From Paracoccus wurundjeri (GTDB lineage Bacteria; Pseudomonadota; Alphaproteobacteria; Rhodobacterales; Rhodobacteraceae): DNA of 64,000 bases. Shown one piece after another: positions 14,942 through 23,649 of this stretch (positions within the stretch are counted from its first letter, which is position 1; every line of letters begins with the position of its first letter). Location of the stretch: assembly GCF_030678915.1 (NCBI RefSeq), contig NZ_JAUUTZ010000016.1:1-64000 (forward strand). The letters run 5' to 3'. The notes below the pieces were generated by a model. It searched no databases and had not been told where the DNA came from. It saw only the letters and a program-made list of their open reading frames with translations. The position numbers were made by a program, and so were the translations under genes.

Positions 14942-15319
14942 TTATTTCAGCTCGACCTTGGCACCAGCCGCTTCGAGCTTCGTTTTCAGCTCTTCGGCTT
15001 CGTCCTTGGAAGCGCCTTCCTTGACTTTGCCCCCAGCTTCGACCAGGTCCTTGGCTTCTTTCAGGCCCAGACCGGTGATGCCGCGAACTTCCTTGATCAC
15101 GTTGATCTTGTTGGCACCGGCTTCGACCAGAACAACGTCGAATTCGGTTTTTTCTTCGGCAGCGCCGGCGTCGCCGCCAGCAGCCGGACCGGCCATCATC
15201 ACCGCGCCGCCAGCAGCGGGCTCGATGCCATATTCATCCTTGAGGATGGTTTTCAGTTCCTGGGCTTCCAGCAGGGTCAGGCCCACGATTTCTTCGGCGA
15301 GTTTCTTAAGATCAGCCAT
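14942..15319 (-). CDS. rplL: 50S ribosomal protein L7/L12
   Basis: The 125-residue L7/L12 stalk protein forms dimers on L10 and recruits translational GTPases. The N-terminal dimerisation region ([26 protein letters not shown]), the Ala/Gly-rich hinge and the C-terminal factor-binding domain ([24 protein letters not shown]...[12 protein letters not shown]) are all present. It follows rplJ by 68 bases. Length and sequence are ordinary. Confidence 0.98.
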   Translation of the reverse strand: MADLKKLAEEIVGLTLLEAQELKTILKDEYGIEPAAGGAVMMAGPAAGGDAGAAEEKTEFDVVLVEAGANKINVIKEVRGITGLGLKEAKDLVEAGGKVKEGASKDEAEELKTKLEAAGAKVELK

Positions 15320-15387
15320 TTTTCCGTTCTTTCAGTTAGTGTTCCAACGTCGGGTATTCAACCACTTGTCGGGAATGGGTTTGCTAT

Positions 15388-15903
15388 CTATGCAGCTTCA
15401 CGCTCTTCCAGAGTCGTGAGGATGCTTGCGATATTGCTTGCAGGTGCGCCAATCGCTCCGGCGATGTTCGAGGCGGGTGCACCGATGCAACCCACGATCG
15501 AAGCGATAAGCTCGTCGCGCGAAGGCATCGCGGCAACGGCTTTCACGCCGGAAACGTCCAGAGCCGAGTCACCCATTGCACCGCCGAGGATCACGAATTT
15601 CTCGTTATCCTTGGCGTATTTGTCGGCGACCTTCGCAGCAGCGACAGGGTCCTCCGAATAGGTGAGCACGGTCATGCCCGTCAGGTGTTCTGCAATGCTT
15701 GCGCATGGCTTACCCTCAAGGGCGATCTTGGCGAGCCTGTTCTTGGCAACACGCACCGCACCACCAGCTTCGCGCATACGCGCGCGCAGGTCCTGCATTT
15801 GCGCAACCGTCATCCCTTCGTAGTGGGCAACCACCACGACGCCAGAGCTTTCAAAGATCTGGCCGAGTTCCTCGACCACTTGCTCTTTTTGTGCTCTATC
15901 CAC
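15388..15903 (-). CDS. rplJ: 50S ribosomal protein L10
   Basis: L10 anchors the L7/L12 dimers to the 23S rRNA and autoregulates its operon in many bacteria. The frame is open to an ATG at 15942, but the family start is the GTG at 15903 (read as [19 protein letters not shown]), which has GGAG eight to nine bases upstream. That gives 171 residues, the normal length. The C-terminus [22 protein letters not shown] is a short internal repeat in the helix that holds L7/L12 dimers. It is preceded by a 240-base leader. Confidence 0.95.
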   Translation of the reverse strand: MDRAQKEQVVEELGQIFESSGVVVVAHYEGMTVAQMQDLRARMREAGGAVRVAKNRLAKIALEGKPCASIAEHLTGMTVLTYSEDPVAAAKVADKYAKDNEKFVILGGAMGDSALDVSGVKAVAAMPSRDELIASIVGCIGAPASNIAGAIGAPASNIASILTTLEEREAA

Positions 15904-16143
15904 GGTTTCACTCCAATTTGGGGGTTTCCCCCCGGCTCTCACATTTCCCGGGCCATAAGGACCGGGTCGGGTCCGCCAGGGACAAGATCGCCCGAAGGCC
16001 AGCCTTCGGAAAAACGCTTGTTCCCCATCTCGGGAAGGACATTAAGCCGTCACCCTTGCGGGATCGGGCACCCTCCGTCTCGGACAGGACGGGGCGGCTT
16101 TGCGGCAGCCCCGCCATTCGCCGGATTGCTCCGGCAAATTTCG
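15904..16143 (-). promoter_or_regulatory. Leader upstream of rplJ, possible L10-binding RNA
   Basis: This 240-base stretch between rplA and rplJ has no gene. On the minus strand it shows a GC-rich hairpin (CGGGGC paired with GCCCCG near 16090-16115) and a conserved-looking AGATGGGGAACAAGC segment near 16025. In many bacteria the rplJ leader binds L10(L12) to repress translation. Position and size fit such a leader, but the fold was not computed. Confidence 0.35.
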
Positions 16144-16845
16144 TCAGGCTTCGGTCGTTGCCGAAGCGATATCCACCGAAACGCCCGGCCCCATGGTCGA
16201 GCTGATCGAGACCTTTTTCATATAGGTCCCTTTCGCGCCCGACGGCTTGGCCTTGTTCACGGCGTCCACAAAGGCGCGCAGATTCTCGGCCAGCTTGTCG
16301 GCCTCGAAGGACGCCTTGCCGATTCCGGCATGAACCACACCGGCTTTCTCGGCCTTGAACTGAACCTCGCCGCCCTTGGCGGCCTTGACGGCATCCGCGA
16401 CATCCATCGTCACCGTACCGACCTTGGGGTTCGGCATCAGGTTCCGGGGACCAAGGATCTTGCCCAGACGGCCGACCAGCGGCATCATGTCGGGGGTCGC
16501 AATGCAGCGGTCGAATTCGATCTTGCCCGACTGCACGGTTTCCATCAGATCCTCGGCGCCGATGATATCGGCACCGGCCTCTTTCGCTTCGTCGGCCTTC
16601 GGACCACGGGCGAAGACGGCAACACGGACATCCTTGCCGGTCCCGGCGGGCAGCGTCACCACGCCGCGCACCATCTGATCGGCATGACGCGGATTCACGC
16701 CCAGATTCATCGCGATCTCGATGCTTTCATCGAATTTCGCGGTGGCATTATCCTTGACCAGCTTGACCGCATCCTCGACCGAAAGGTTCGATTTGCCTTC
16801 AAAGGCGGCGCGGGCGGCGGCTTTTTTCTTGGAAATCTTTGCCAT
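16144..16845 (-). CDS. rplA: 50S ribosomal protein L1
   Basis: L1 forms the mobile stalk at the E site and helps release deacylated tRNA; in E. coli it represses the rplKA message. The 233 residues include [16 protein letters not shown], the hallmark [20 protein letters not shown], and C-terminal [18 protein letters not shown]. The start [17 protein letters not shown] lies three bases after the rplK stop, indicating tight coupling. Confidence 0.98.
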   Translation of the reverse strand: MAKISKKKAAARAAFEGKSNLSVEDAVKLVKDNATAKFDESIEIAMNLGVNPRHADQMVRGVVTLPAGTGKDVRVAVFARGPKADEAKEAGADIIGAEDLMETVQSGKIEFDRCIATPDMMPLVGRLGKILGPRNLMPNPKVGTVTMDVADAVKAAKGGEVQFKAEKAGVVHAGIGKASFEADKLAENLRAFVDAVNKAKPSGAKGTYMKKVSISSTMGPGVSVDIASATTEA

Positions 16846-16848
16846 GGC

Positions 16849-17301
16849 TTAGCCTCTCACCTCGATACCGATCGACTTGGCCGAACCAAGAATGATCTTC
16901 ATCGCCTGATCGACGTCATTGGCTGACAGGTCGGCCATCTTGGCTTCAGCGATCTCGCGCACCTGCTTGACGGTCACATAGCCAGCCGTCTCACGGCCGG
17001 GCTTTTCCCCACCGCGCGCACGGTTCCGTTTGCCCTGAGGCTTCAGGCCAGCGGCCTTTTTCAGCAGGAAGGACGCCGGAGGAGTCTTCGTCTCGAAGGT
17101 AAAGGACTTGTCCGCGTAATAGGTGATGACCACCGGAACGGGCGCGCCCTTCTCCATCTCCTGCGTCTTGGCGTTGAATGCCTTGCAGAATTCCATGATA
17201 TTGATCCCACGCTGACCCAGCGCAGGGCCGACGGGGGGCGACGGGTTGGCTTCGCCCGCCTTGATCTGCAGCTTCAGCTGCCCGACTACTTTCTTGGCCA
17301 T
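16849..17301 (-). CDS. rplK: 50S ribosomal protein L11
   Basis: L11 binds the GTPase-associated centre of 23S rRNA and is needed for the stringent response. The sequence shows the N-terminal [20 protein letters not shown] proline-rich switch region and the rRNA-binding C-terminal domain ([39 protein letters not shown]). At 150 residues it is a few longer than the common 141-143 because of a short insert ([16 protein letters not shown]) between the domains. Confidence 0.97.
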   Translation of the reverse strand: MAKKVVGQLKLQIKAGEANPSPPVGPALGQRGINIMEFCKAFNAKTQEMEKGAPVPVVITYYADKSFTFETKTPPASFLLKKAAGLKPQGKRNRARGGEKPGRETAGYVTVKQVREIAEAKMADLSANDVDQAMKIILGSAKSIGIEVRG

Positions 17302-17388
17302 CTGGCCTTCTCCTTCATCATCATGCCCTGCCCGTCATTGGGTCCATGGGGCCGACTTAGCGGTACGGCTCTCGCCTCCCGCGACCAA

Positions 17389-17925
17389 TCACGAGGCCTT
17401 CGCGACCTGCGTGAATTCCAGTTCGACCGGCGTTGGCCGGCCAAAGATCGATACCGTGACCTTGAGACGAGAGGCCGCATCGTCGACCTCTTCCACCATC
17501 CCCGAAAAGCCCTCGAAAGGCCCGTCGGTCACATTCACCTTCTCGCCCACATCGAAGCGGATCAGGTTACGCGGCGCGGCATCTTCCCCTTCGCCCGTGC
17601 GGCTCAGGATCGTGTTCACCTCTTCGTCGCGCATCGGCATGGGCTTGCCATGGGCGCCAAGAAATCCGCTGACCCGGTTGATCGAGTTCACCAGGTGATA
17701 GCTGCGATCCGTCATTTCCATCCGGACCAGGACATAACCCGGCATGAAGCGACGCTCAGAGGTCACTTTCTTGCCACGGCGAATTTCAATCACCTCTTCG
17801 GTCGGGACCAGAACTTCTTCAATCTGGTCCTCAAGCCCCTTTTCAGCGACCGCCAGACGAATCGCCTCGGCGACTTTCTTTTCGAAGTTCGAAAGAACGC
17901 TGACCGAGTACCAACGTTTTGCCAT
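17389..17925 (-). CDS. nusG: Transcription termination/antitermination factor NusG
   Basis: NusG binds elongating RNA polymerase through its N-terminal NGN domain and Rho or S10 through its C-terminal KOW domain. The 178 residues start MAKRWYSVSVLSNFEKKVAEAI and include KKVTSERRFMPGYVLVRMEMTD and the KOW motif GEKVNVTDGPFEGFSGMVEEVD near the C-terminus. It lies between secE and rplK, its usual place. Confidence 0.98.
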   Translation of the reverse strand: MAKRWYSVSVLSNFEKKVAEAIRLAVAEKGLEDQIEEVLVPTEEVIEIRRGKKVTSERRFMPGYVLVRMEMTDRSYHLVNSINRVSGFLGAHGKPMPMRDEEVNTILSRTGEGEDAAPRNLIRFDVGEKVNVTDGPFEGFSGMVEEVDDAASRLKVTVSIFGRPTPVELEFTQVAKAS

Positions 17926-18097
17926 GCCTCTAGCGACCCCTGCTCACCACCGGGAGAATCACGCGAATCCGCGCCAACTCCTTGAATTCAAATCGTTCCG
18001 ACAAAATCGAAATCGGCGCGCATATCGATTCGATGCACGCCGTTTGCCGGACAGTCGGGCGCACATACCGCCGCCCGCGCGAAAATGCAAGCCCCGA

Positions 18098-18295
18098 TCA
18101 ACCGCTTATCAGCTTCAGCCCCTCGGTCAATCCGGTTCGAATCACCAAATCCACGAGGAAGAAGAACAGGCTGGTCAGAGCCGCCATGATCAACACCATG
18201 ATAGTCGTGGTCACGACTTCACGGCGCGTCGGCCATGTGATCTTCGCACCCTCGGCGCGAACCTGTGTGATGAATTTGACGGGATTGGTGGCCAC
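18098..18295 (-). CDS. secE: Preprotein translocase subunit SecE
   Basis: SecE clamps the SecY channel of the general secretion machinery. The short single-helix form seen here (65 residues) is normal outside enterics: an amphipathic region with ITWPTRREVVTTT and one membrane helix (IMVLIMAALTSLFFFLVDLVI). The frame is open to an ATG at 18352, but that ATG would lie inside the predicted promoter. The GTG at 18295 has an AAGGAG ribosome site eight bases upstream and begins with the family-typical MATNPVKFI, so it is preferred. Confidence 0.93.
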   Translation of the reverse strand: MATNPVKFITQVRAEGAKITWPTRREVVTTTIMVLIMAALTSLFFFLVDLVIRTGLTEGLKLISG

Positions 18296-18323
18296 GATCG
18301 GCTCCTTCGTATATGCGAGGGGT

Positions 18324-18352
18324 GATGTAGCCAAACTTGACCGTTCTTTCAA
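18324..18352 (-). promoter_or_regulatory. Candidate promoter of the secE-rpoC operon
   Basis: On the minus strand TTGAAA (18347-18352), a 17-base spacer and TACATC (18324-18329) form a plausible but weaker vegetative promoter. It would start transcription roughly 20 bases upstream of the secE GTG. No tRNA-Trp gene, common before secE in relatives, is present here. Confidence 0.4.
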
Positions 18353-18533
18353 GCCCGTTACCCGAAGCCTGACATTCCATCCGGCTGAAACGGTGGCGAT
18401 ATGTGCCAGAGTTCGGTGTCCGCAGCTTTGAATTCACCATTAATAGTTTGATTTTATTGTTATTGCACGGAAATACGAGACGTTCCGTCGATTCCGGGCT
18501 TTGTCTTGGCGGCACGCTTCCTATCTATGGGTC

Positions 18534-18791
18534 ATGACAGGGATCAGGCTTCACAAACGGCTAAGGGATATGCGGGACGAGGCCATCCGGCGCCCGGAAT
18601 ATCGCGTGGTTTACGCCCATGCCTTGACGGTTGCGCATATGAACGGCCAGTTGATCGCCAATGATCATCCGTCATGGGCGGCAATCGACGACGCAATCAC
18701 GGCAGCGCGCAACGGCGCGCCAGACGCGCTTGACACGATAGAGCGGGAATTGCTTCGGCTTCGCGATCGTCTGGCTATCCGGGGGCGATAG
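18534..18791 (+). CDS. Small hypothetical protein, 85 residues
   Basis: An unrecognised 85-residue, probably all-helical charged protein (MTGIRLHKRLRDMRDEAIRR...RELLRLRDRLAIRGR) transcribed away from secE. Codon use resembles the neighbours, but there is no convincing ribosome site, and the ORF is short enough to be chance in GC-rich DNA. An upstream in-frame start at 18501 is possible. No signal peptide, membrane segment or known motif is visible. Confidence 0.4.
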   Translation: MTGIRLHKRLRDMRDEAIRRPEYRVVYAHALTVAHMNGQLIANDHPSWAAIDDAITAARNGAPDALDTIERELLRLRDRLAIRGR

Positions 18792-18926
18792 CCGACGCCC
18801 GCCCCTCATCGCATGGTCGGTTGCTGCGGCGCGGCCCGCCGAGCCTGTAACATTCGCCGCAGGCCCATAGACAGACGCTGGCTAAATCCACGCAATGCGG
18901 GGCGACGCCATCATTCGCGGCAACTA

Positions 18927-19106
18927 TCAAGATAGTTGCAGAAGTTTCGTCGCAAGTTCAGCCAGGTCTCTTGCGGAACAGCCCCACTTATCCGAAAGTC
19001 CGGACATACCGGCTTTCGGGGGGTCCCGGGCATGGCAATTCCTGTAGATATACGCGGGACGCAATCCGCATTGCTGCGCGGCACTCAGGTCATGGTCATG
19101 CGCCGC
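18927..19106 (-). pseudogene. C-terminal remnant of a haloacid dehalogenase (HAD type II) gene
   Basis: The minus strand encodes AAHDHDLSAAQQCGLRPAYI followed, after a diverged middle, by SARDLAELATKLLQL and a stop. This is the typical C-terminus of type II 2-haloacid dehalogenases: the motif III/IV region AAHNxDLxAAxxxGLRTAF, then DLxxLAxxL. Nothing upstream in this frame matches the rest of the family, and no nucleophile motif is found within the next few hundred bases. It is a decayed 3' fragment of about 60 codons, next to an otherwise gene-free stretch (18792-19254). Confidence 0.65.
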
Positions 19107-19254
19107 GTCTCCATCGCCGGTGGCCCAAAATGCTCCTATACGCGGAACCGTCTCCCATCGAATGATGGTTAAGTGAAATCCGCTACGGGATACACGCACA
19201 AGCGTAATCGCTATGCAAATGACCGCGACTGCCGGGCGGACTTACAGGTCCTGG

Positions 19255-20004
19255 TCATTTCGCGTCGTGAAAGATGATCCCGACGGTGTGGCGCTGGCCG
19301 CTGCGGACGCGGCTGACGCCGTGGCGCAGGTTGACGCGGTAATTGCCGCGGCTGCCCTTAACCGGGCGGTTGTGGACGGCAAAGACCACGGCGTCACCCT
19401 GCTTCAGCGGAACCACCTCGGCGCGGCTTTGCATCCTGGGGCGTTGCTCGGTCAGGACGAACTCGCCGCCGGTGAAGTCACGGCCCGGTTCCGACAACAG
19501 GAACGCCACTTGCAGCGGGAAGGCAAGGTCACCGTAAAGGTCCTGATGCAGGCAGTTGAAGTCGCCCGCAACATATTGCAGCAGCAACGGCGTCGGGCGT
19601 TTCTGCCCCGCTTCGTGGCATTGGCGCAGGAAATCCACATGCGCTTCGGGATAGCGCCGATCAATACCCATGCGTTCATTCCAGCTATTGGCAACCCCCG
19701 CCAGTTTCGGCCAAAGCGCCGTGCGCAACCCACCCAGCAGATCCGGCAGCGGATATTTGAAATAACGATATTCACCCCTGCCGAAGCCATGCCGCGCCAT
19801 GTGGATGTGGCTGCGGAAATGCTGCTCCTTCGGATAAAGGGCCGCGATATCGCGGCATTCTTCCACAGTCAGGACGTCTTTCAGCGTTGCGCAGCCGAAA
19901 TTGTTCATCTCGTCGGTGAAAGCTGCCCAATCATAACTCACGAGACGCGCTTCCGCCGATTTCACGATCGGCGCGGAGGGGATGAAATCAGTAACGGCAT
20001 TCAT
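19255..20004 (-). CDS. 2-oxoglutarate/Fe(II)-dependent oxygenase coupled to ada
   Basis: A 249-residue double-stranded beta-helix oxygenase. The iron ligands appear as HxD in CLHQDLYGD (His near 153) and a distal His in NLRHGVSRVRSGQRHTVGII (near 226), with the following Arg as the probable 2-oxoglutarate anchor. It is not a canonical AlkB: the spacing and surrounding residues are closer to the prolyl-hydroxylase-like group. Its start overlaps the stop of ada by four bases, so both are made together. A role in the alkylation-damage response is suggested by that coupling but not by sequence alone; the substrate is unknown. Confidence 0.85.
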   Translation of the reverse strand: MNAVTDFIPSAPIVKSAEARLVSYDWAAFTDEMNNFGCATLKDVLTVEECRDIAALYPKEQHFRSHIHMARHGFGRGEYRYFKYPLPDLLGGLRTALWPKLAGVANSWNERMGIDRRYPEAHVDFLRQCHEAGQKRPTPLLLQYVAGDFNCLHQDLYGDLAFPLQVAFLLSEPGRDFTGGEFVLTEQRPRMQSRAEVVPLKQGDAVVFAVHNRPVKGSRGNYRVNLRHGVSRVRSGQRHTVGIIFHDAK

Positions 20005-21065
20005 GCTGCGGACTCCTTTTCCAGCAATGCGCGTTTGCGCTCGATCCCCCAGCGATAACCGGAAAGCTCACCATCGTTACGCACCACGCGGTGGCAGGGT
20101 ATCGCTACCGCGATCTTGTTGGCGGCACAGGCCCCGGCCACGGCGCGGACCGATTTCGGTGCGCCGATCTGGCGGGCGATCTGCGCGTAACTGACCGTCT
20201 CACCTATGGGAATGTCGCGCAGCGCCTGCCAGACGCGCTGCTGGAAAGCGGTGCCGCGAATATCCAGCGGCAGATCCAGCCCGATCCGAGGCGCCTCAAC
20301 AAAACCGACCACCTGCGCGACGCGTGCCTCGAAAGCCTCGTCGCCGCCAATCAGGTTGGCCTTGGGAAAACGATCCTGCAAATCATTGACCAGAATCTCG
20401 GGATCGTCGCCCATTGCAATGGCGCAGATCCCCTTGTCGCTCTCGGCCACGAGGATCGCACCAAGGGAACTTTCGCCCACGGCGAACAGAATGTCGGTGT
20501 CCTTGCCGCCTTGACGAAAGGTGGTAGGCGTCATGCCCAGCACCTTGTTCGACGTTTCATAGAACCGGCTGTTCGCGTTGAAACCGGCGTCATAAATCGC
20601 TTCGGTCACGGTATTCTCCTTATCCTGTAGCACGGCGCGGACCTTCTGCGCCCGATGCGCGGCGCCCCATTCGCGGGGGGTCAACCCGGTGATTGCCTTG
20701 AATTGGCGGTGAAAGTAGTGGCTGCTGAAGCCTACGCGCCGGGCGAGATCGTCCAGCTTTGGCAATTCTTCCGACGCCTCGATGATACGGCAGGCTTCGG
20801 CGATGATATCTGCATTGGCCTGTGCGGATGATTGCCCGTTGGGATTGCAGCGCATGCAGGGGCGGAAGCCTGCGGCCTCGGCGACCTCTGGCGCGTCATA
20901 GAAGGTGACGTTGGCAGGGCTTGCACGGCGCGAGGGGCATGATGGGCGGCAATAGATACCCGTGGTTTTCACGGCAAACACGAAACTGCCATCTGCACCC
21001 GCATCCCGGTCCACAACGTTTTGCCAGCGCGGGTCTTGTTCGGTCTGGGTCTGTTTCGAGGTCAT
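20001..21065 (-). CDS. ada: Ada: methylated-DNA methyltransferase and AraC-type regulator
   Basis: The protein removes methyl groups from phosphotriesters and O6-methylguanine and, once methylated, activates repair genes. Domains in order: N-terminal zinc/methyl-acceptor domain with IYCRPSCPSRRA and GFRPCMRCNP supplying the four cysteines; an AraC-type DNA-binding segment (LDDLARRVGFSSHYFHRQFKAITGLTPREW); and a C-terminal methyltransferase with the acceptor motif AIPCHRVVR (Cys near 323). At 354 residues it is full length. It is followed with a four-base overlap by a 2OG-Fe(II) oxygenase, an arrangement reminiscent of ada-alkB in enterics. Confidence 0.95.
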   Translation of the reverse strand: MTSKQTQTEQDPRWQNVVDRDAGADGSFVFAVKTTGIYCRPSCPSRRASPANVTFYDAPEVAEAAGFRPCMRCNPNGQSSAQANADIIAEACRIIEASEELPKLDDLARRVGFSSHYFHRQFKAITGLTPREWGAAHRAQKVRAVLQDKENTVTEAIYDAGFNANSRFYETSNKVLGMTPTTFRQGGKDTDILFAVGESSLGAILVAESDKGICAIAMGDDPEILVNDLQDRFPKANLIGGDEAFEARVAQVVGFVEAPRIGLDLPLDIRGTAFQQRVWQALRDIPIGETVSYAQIARQIGAPKSVRAVAGACAANKIAVAIPCHRVVRNDGELSGYRWGIERKRALLEKESAA

Positions 21066-21277
21066 GATCGTTACCCGATATGTCTATTGTTGAGCCTAAT
21101 ATAGGGCGTTTTTGCCGTGGCTCACCCCGCGCCTTGCTTTCAAATCCCACCCGGCACGAGCGGCGAAGGACAACGCTTTGGTCAGGCGAAGCACCTCGCC
21201 CGACGCCAGCCGTAATCGTGATTACCGTCCGGCAGGGACCGCAATCGGGCCAGGCCCCCGCCAATAGCTCCGTTTTT

Positions 21278-22036
21278 TCAGAGCAACCGAACCGACATGC
21301 CGCCGTCAACGGTCATCGGCGTTCCTGTCATGAAACTGGATCTGCCGGACAGGAGAAAAAGTGCCGCTTCAGCGATTTCAGCTGAATTGGCCATCCGCTT
21401 CATCGGGTGCAGATTTGCGATGAACTCAAGAGCAGCGGGATTTCCTTCTCCTCCTGATGGTGTAACCGTTCCTCCGGGTAGAAGCGCATTTACACGAATG
21501 CCGTCGCTTGCATGATCGGACGCCAGCGACTGGACCAATCCAATCATCCCGGCCTTGGATGCGGCATAAGCCCCCATTCCGGGCATGCCACCATTACTGA
21601 AGCCGACAAAAGAGCTGGTATAGACAATTGATCCGCCTCCACGCGCAACCAGTGCAGGTATCTGAGCTTTTGCCGCGAAGAACGCACTCGTGAGGTTGGT
21701 GTCGATGACGGTACGCCAGTTCGTGCTCTCCATCTCTGGGACCGCGCCCATGGCCCCCACTGTTCCGGCATTGTTGAATGCCCCGTCAAGCCCACCGAAT
21801 GTGCTTTCGGCCAAAGCGACAAGTGCTGCGGCATAGGCCTCGTCTGTCACGTCACCTGCAAGGCAGGTCGCACTTCCGTTGCTTTGAGTGATCTGATCGA
21901 CGATCAATTGCAGTTCATTATGTCGGCGCGCGCCAAGGACAAGATTTGCCCCCTGGGACGCACATAAAATTGCGGCGGCGGCTCCAATTCCACTACTCGC
22001 GCCAGTGATGATGATGGTTTTGTTTCCGAGATCCAT
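21278..22036 (-). CDS. Short-chain dehydrogenase/reductase (SDR)
   Basis: A classical NAD(P)-dependent SDR of 252 residues: cofactor-binding TGASSGIG near the N-terminus, the NNAG motif (AFNNAGTVG), the active-site serine in IVYTSSFVGF, and the catalytic YxxxK in YAASKAG. The C-terminus MTGTPMTVDGGM is typical. An ATG five codons upstream exists, but the ATG at 22036 has GGAAGG ten bases upstream and starts MDLGNKTIIITG. Physiological substrate unknown. It stands alone between ada and an exported hydrolase. Confidence 0.9.
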   Translation of the reverse strand: MDLGNKTIIITGASSGIGAAAAILCASQGANLVLGARRHNELQLIVDQITQSNGSATCLAGDVTDEAYAAALVALAESTFGGLDGAFNNAGTVGAMGAVPEMESTNWRTVIDTNLTSAFFAAKAQIPALVARGGGSIVYTSSFVGFSNGGMPGMGAYAASKAGMIGLVQSLASDHASDGIRVNALLPGGTVTPSGGEGNPAALEFIANLHPMKRMANSAEIAEAALFLLSGRSSFMTGTPMTVDGGMSVRLL

Positions 22037-22230
22037 GCTCGTGCCTTCCATTGATGCATGAGCATGGATTTACGTTCGCAGAGATAGTTGGGCGCTCCGA
22101 ATCTTGCTGCCGAAACAGGCGTCGGAACGGGCGCAAGCACCCGCGCATGTGACAAGAACCCTGGCCGGCATGCTCGGATGCTATTCCGTCGGTGCGGTGT
22201 GCTCATCCTCGTTAGACCGAGGCGCGGGCT

Positions 22231-23103
22231 TCATTCAAACATGCCCTTCGGCGTCTCGCCAGCCAGGAACGGGCCTATATGTGACATCAGCAACTCTGGC
22301 TGCATGATCACCGCCGTATGCGAGGTCGCCGGCAAGACCGCCAGACGCGATGCCGGCAGGGGCTCACCCATATCGCCCATGCCACCGCCGCCCAGCAGCC
22401 GGAACATGGCCACCGAATGTTCGAGCGTCGCCACATCCGCATCGCCGGTAATGATCAGCACCGGAGTTTCCAGCGCGTCGACCCCGGCCTCCCATGCCAT
22501 CGGCTCTTTTTCGAGCGCGATCAGCTTTTCGACCAAAGCCGGGAAGCCATCGGGATTGGGGGCAAGCTTCCTGTATTCCTCGGCAAAGGGCATCTCGGTG
22601 AACATCTCGACCGTCATCTGCGGGATAAATTCGCGAAAGGCCGGCTGCCAGCCTTCGGCATCATAGGCGGCAGAGGCAGCGATCAATTGGTCGACCTTTT
22701 CGGGGTGACGGATGGCCAGTTGCAGCCCGGCGGCGGCACCCATGGAATAGCCGAAGACATCGGCCTTTTCCAGACCCACCGCGTCCATGAAGGCGGCCAC
22801 GTCATCGGCAAGATTGGGATAGGTGATCGGCCGGTCGATATCGGTGGTGCGCCCATGGCCCTGGAATTCCAGCGCATAGACGGTGTGGTTTTCCGTCAGC
22901 ATCGGGATAATCTCGCCCATGCCGGGGATGTTCATATAGGCACCGTGCAGCACGACAATCGGATCGCCCTGTCCCGAGACCTCGTAATAAATCTGCATCC
23001 CGTTGACCTCGACGCGCTCGCCCGTCTCGGTGGCTGTCTGGTCCTGCGCGGCAGCCGGAAAGGCCAGCAACAGGGTGGCGGCTGCGATTGTAATCCGTGA
23101 CAT
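22231..23103 (-). CDS. Exported alpha/beta-hydrolase
   Basis: A 290-residue hydrolase with a clear Sec signal peptide (MSRITIAAATLLLAFPAAAQ, cleavage after about residue 20), so it is probably periplasmic. The oxyanion region HGAYMNIPGMGEIIP and the nucleophile elbow GYSMGAAAG mark the alpha/beta-hydrolase fold, and GDADVATLEHS and SHTAVIMQPE likely supply the acid and the histidine. A strong AAGGAG precedes the ATG. Substrate unknown (esterase or lactonase are possible). It is followed at some distance by the SDR but has no clear operon partner. Confidence 0.88.
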   Translation of the reverse strand: MSRITIAAATLLLAFPAAAQDQTATETGERVEVNGMQIYYEVSGQGDPIVVLHGAYMNIPGMGEIIPMLTENHTVYALEFQGHGRTTDIDRPITYPNLADDVAAFMDAVGLEKADVFGYSMGAAAGLQLAIRHPEKVDQLIAASAAYDAEGWQPAFREFIPQMTVEMFTEMPFAEEYRKLAPNPDGFPALVEKLIALEKEPMAWEAGVDALETPVLIITGDADVATLEHSVAMFRLLGGGGMGDMGEPLPASRLAVLPATSHTAVIMQPELLMSHIGPFLAGETPKGMFE

Positions 23104-23130
23104 CTTCTCTCTCCTTGTTGCGTCTACCGT

Positions 23131-23550
23131 TCAGGCCGCGTCCGGGCCGGGCATCGCAGACATGTCCATCCACGCGAATTCCAGCACATGCCCGTCCGGA
23201 TCCTGGACCTGGCGGTTATACATCCAGCCCATATCCATCGCCGGGCGACCATCCAGCGTGCCGCCGGCGCCCTCGCCCGCCCTGGCTGTCGCATCGACAG
23301 CGTCGCGTTCATCGAAGCTCAGCGCATACATCGCGCCGCAAGCCGTCTTGGCATCCGCGATCGTCAAGGGCGTGAAGGTCTGGAAATAGTCGCGGCTCAG
23401 CAACTGGAATGTGATCGTATCGGACCACACCATGCTGGCGGCGTTGTCATCGCTGAACTGCTCATTCTTCTGGCAGCCGATCGCCTGATAAAAACGCGTC
23501 GCGGCAGCAAGGTCAGCGACGGGCAGGTTTACGAAGATCATTCTGGTCAT
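23131..23550 (-). CDS. VOC-family (glyoxalase/bleomycin-resistance fold) protein
   Basis: A 139-residue VOC protein: beta-alpha-beta-beta-beta modules starting MIFVNLPVADLAAATRFYQAIGC and ending VQDPDGHVLEFAWMDM. Members bind a metal and act on small molecules (lyases, dioxygenases, drug-binding proteins), but the substrate here cannot be inferred. It precedes the exported hydrolase by 27 bases on the same strand, so the two may be cotranscribed. Confidence 0.85.
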   Translation of the reverse strand: MTRMIFVNLPVADLAAATRFYQAIGCQKNEQFSDDNAASMVWSDTITFQLLSRDYFQTFTPLTIADAKTACGAMYALSFDERDAVDATARAGEGAGGTLDGRPAMDMGWMYNRQVQDPDGHVLEFAWMDMSAMPGPDAA

Positions 23551-23649
23551 TATCTTTACCCCAGTTCGTGTTGGTCGTGATGCAAGGACGAAGCAGAAAA
23601 CCGAAATCCGACATGGGCCGCGATAATTTTCTACACCCGTCGCGAAAAC

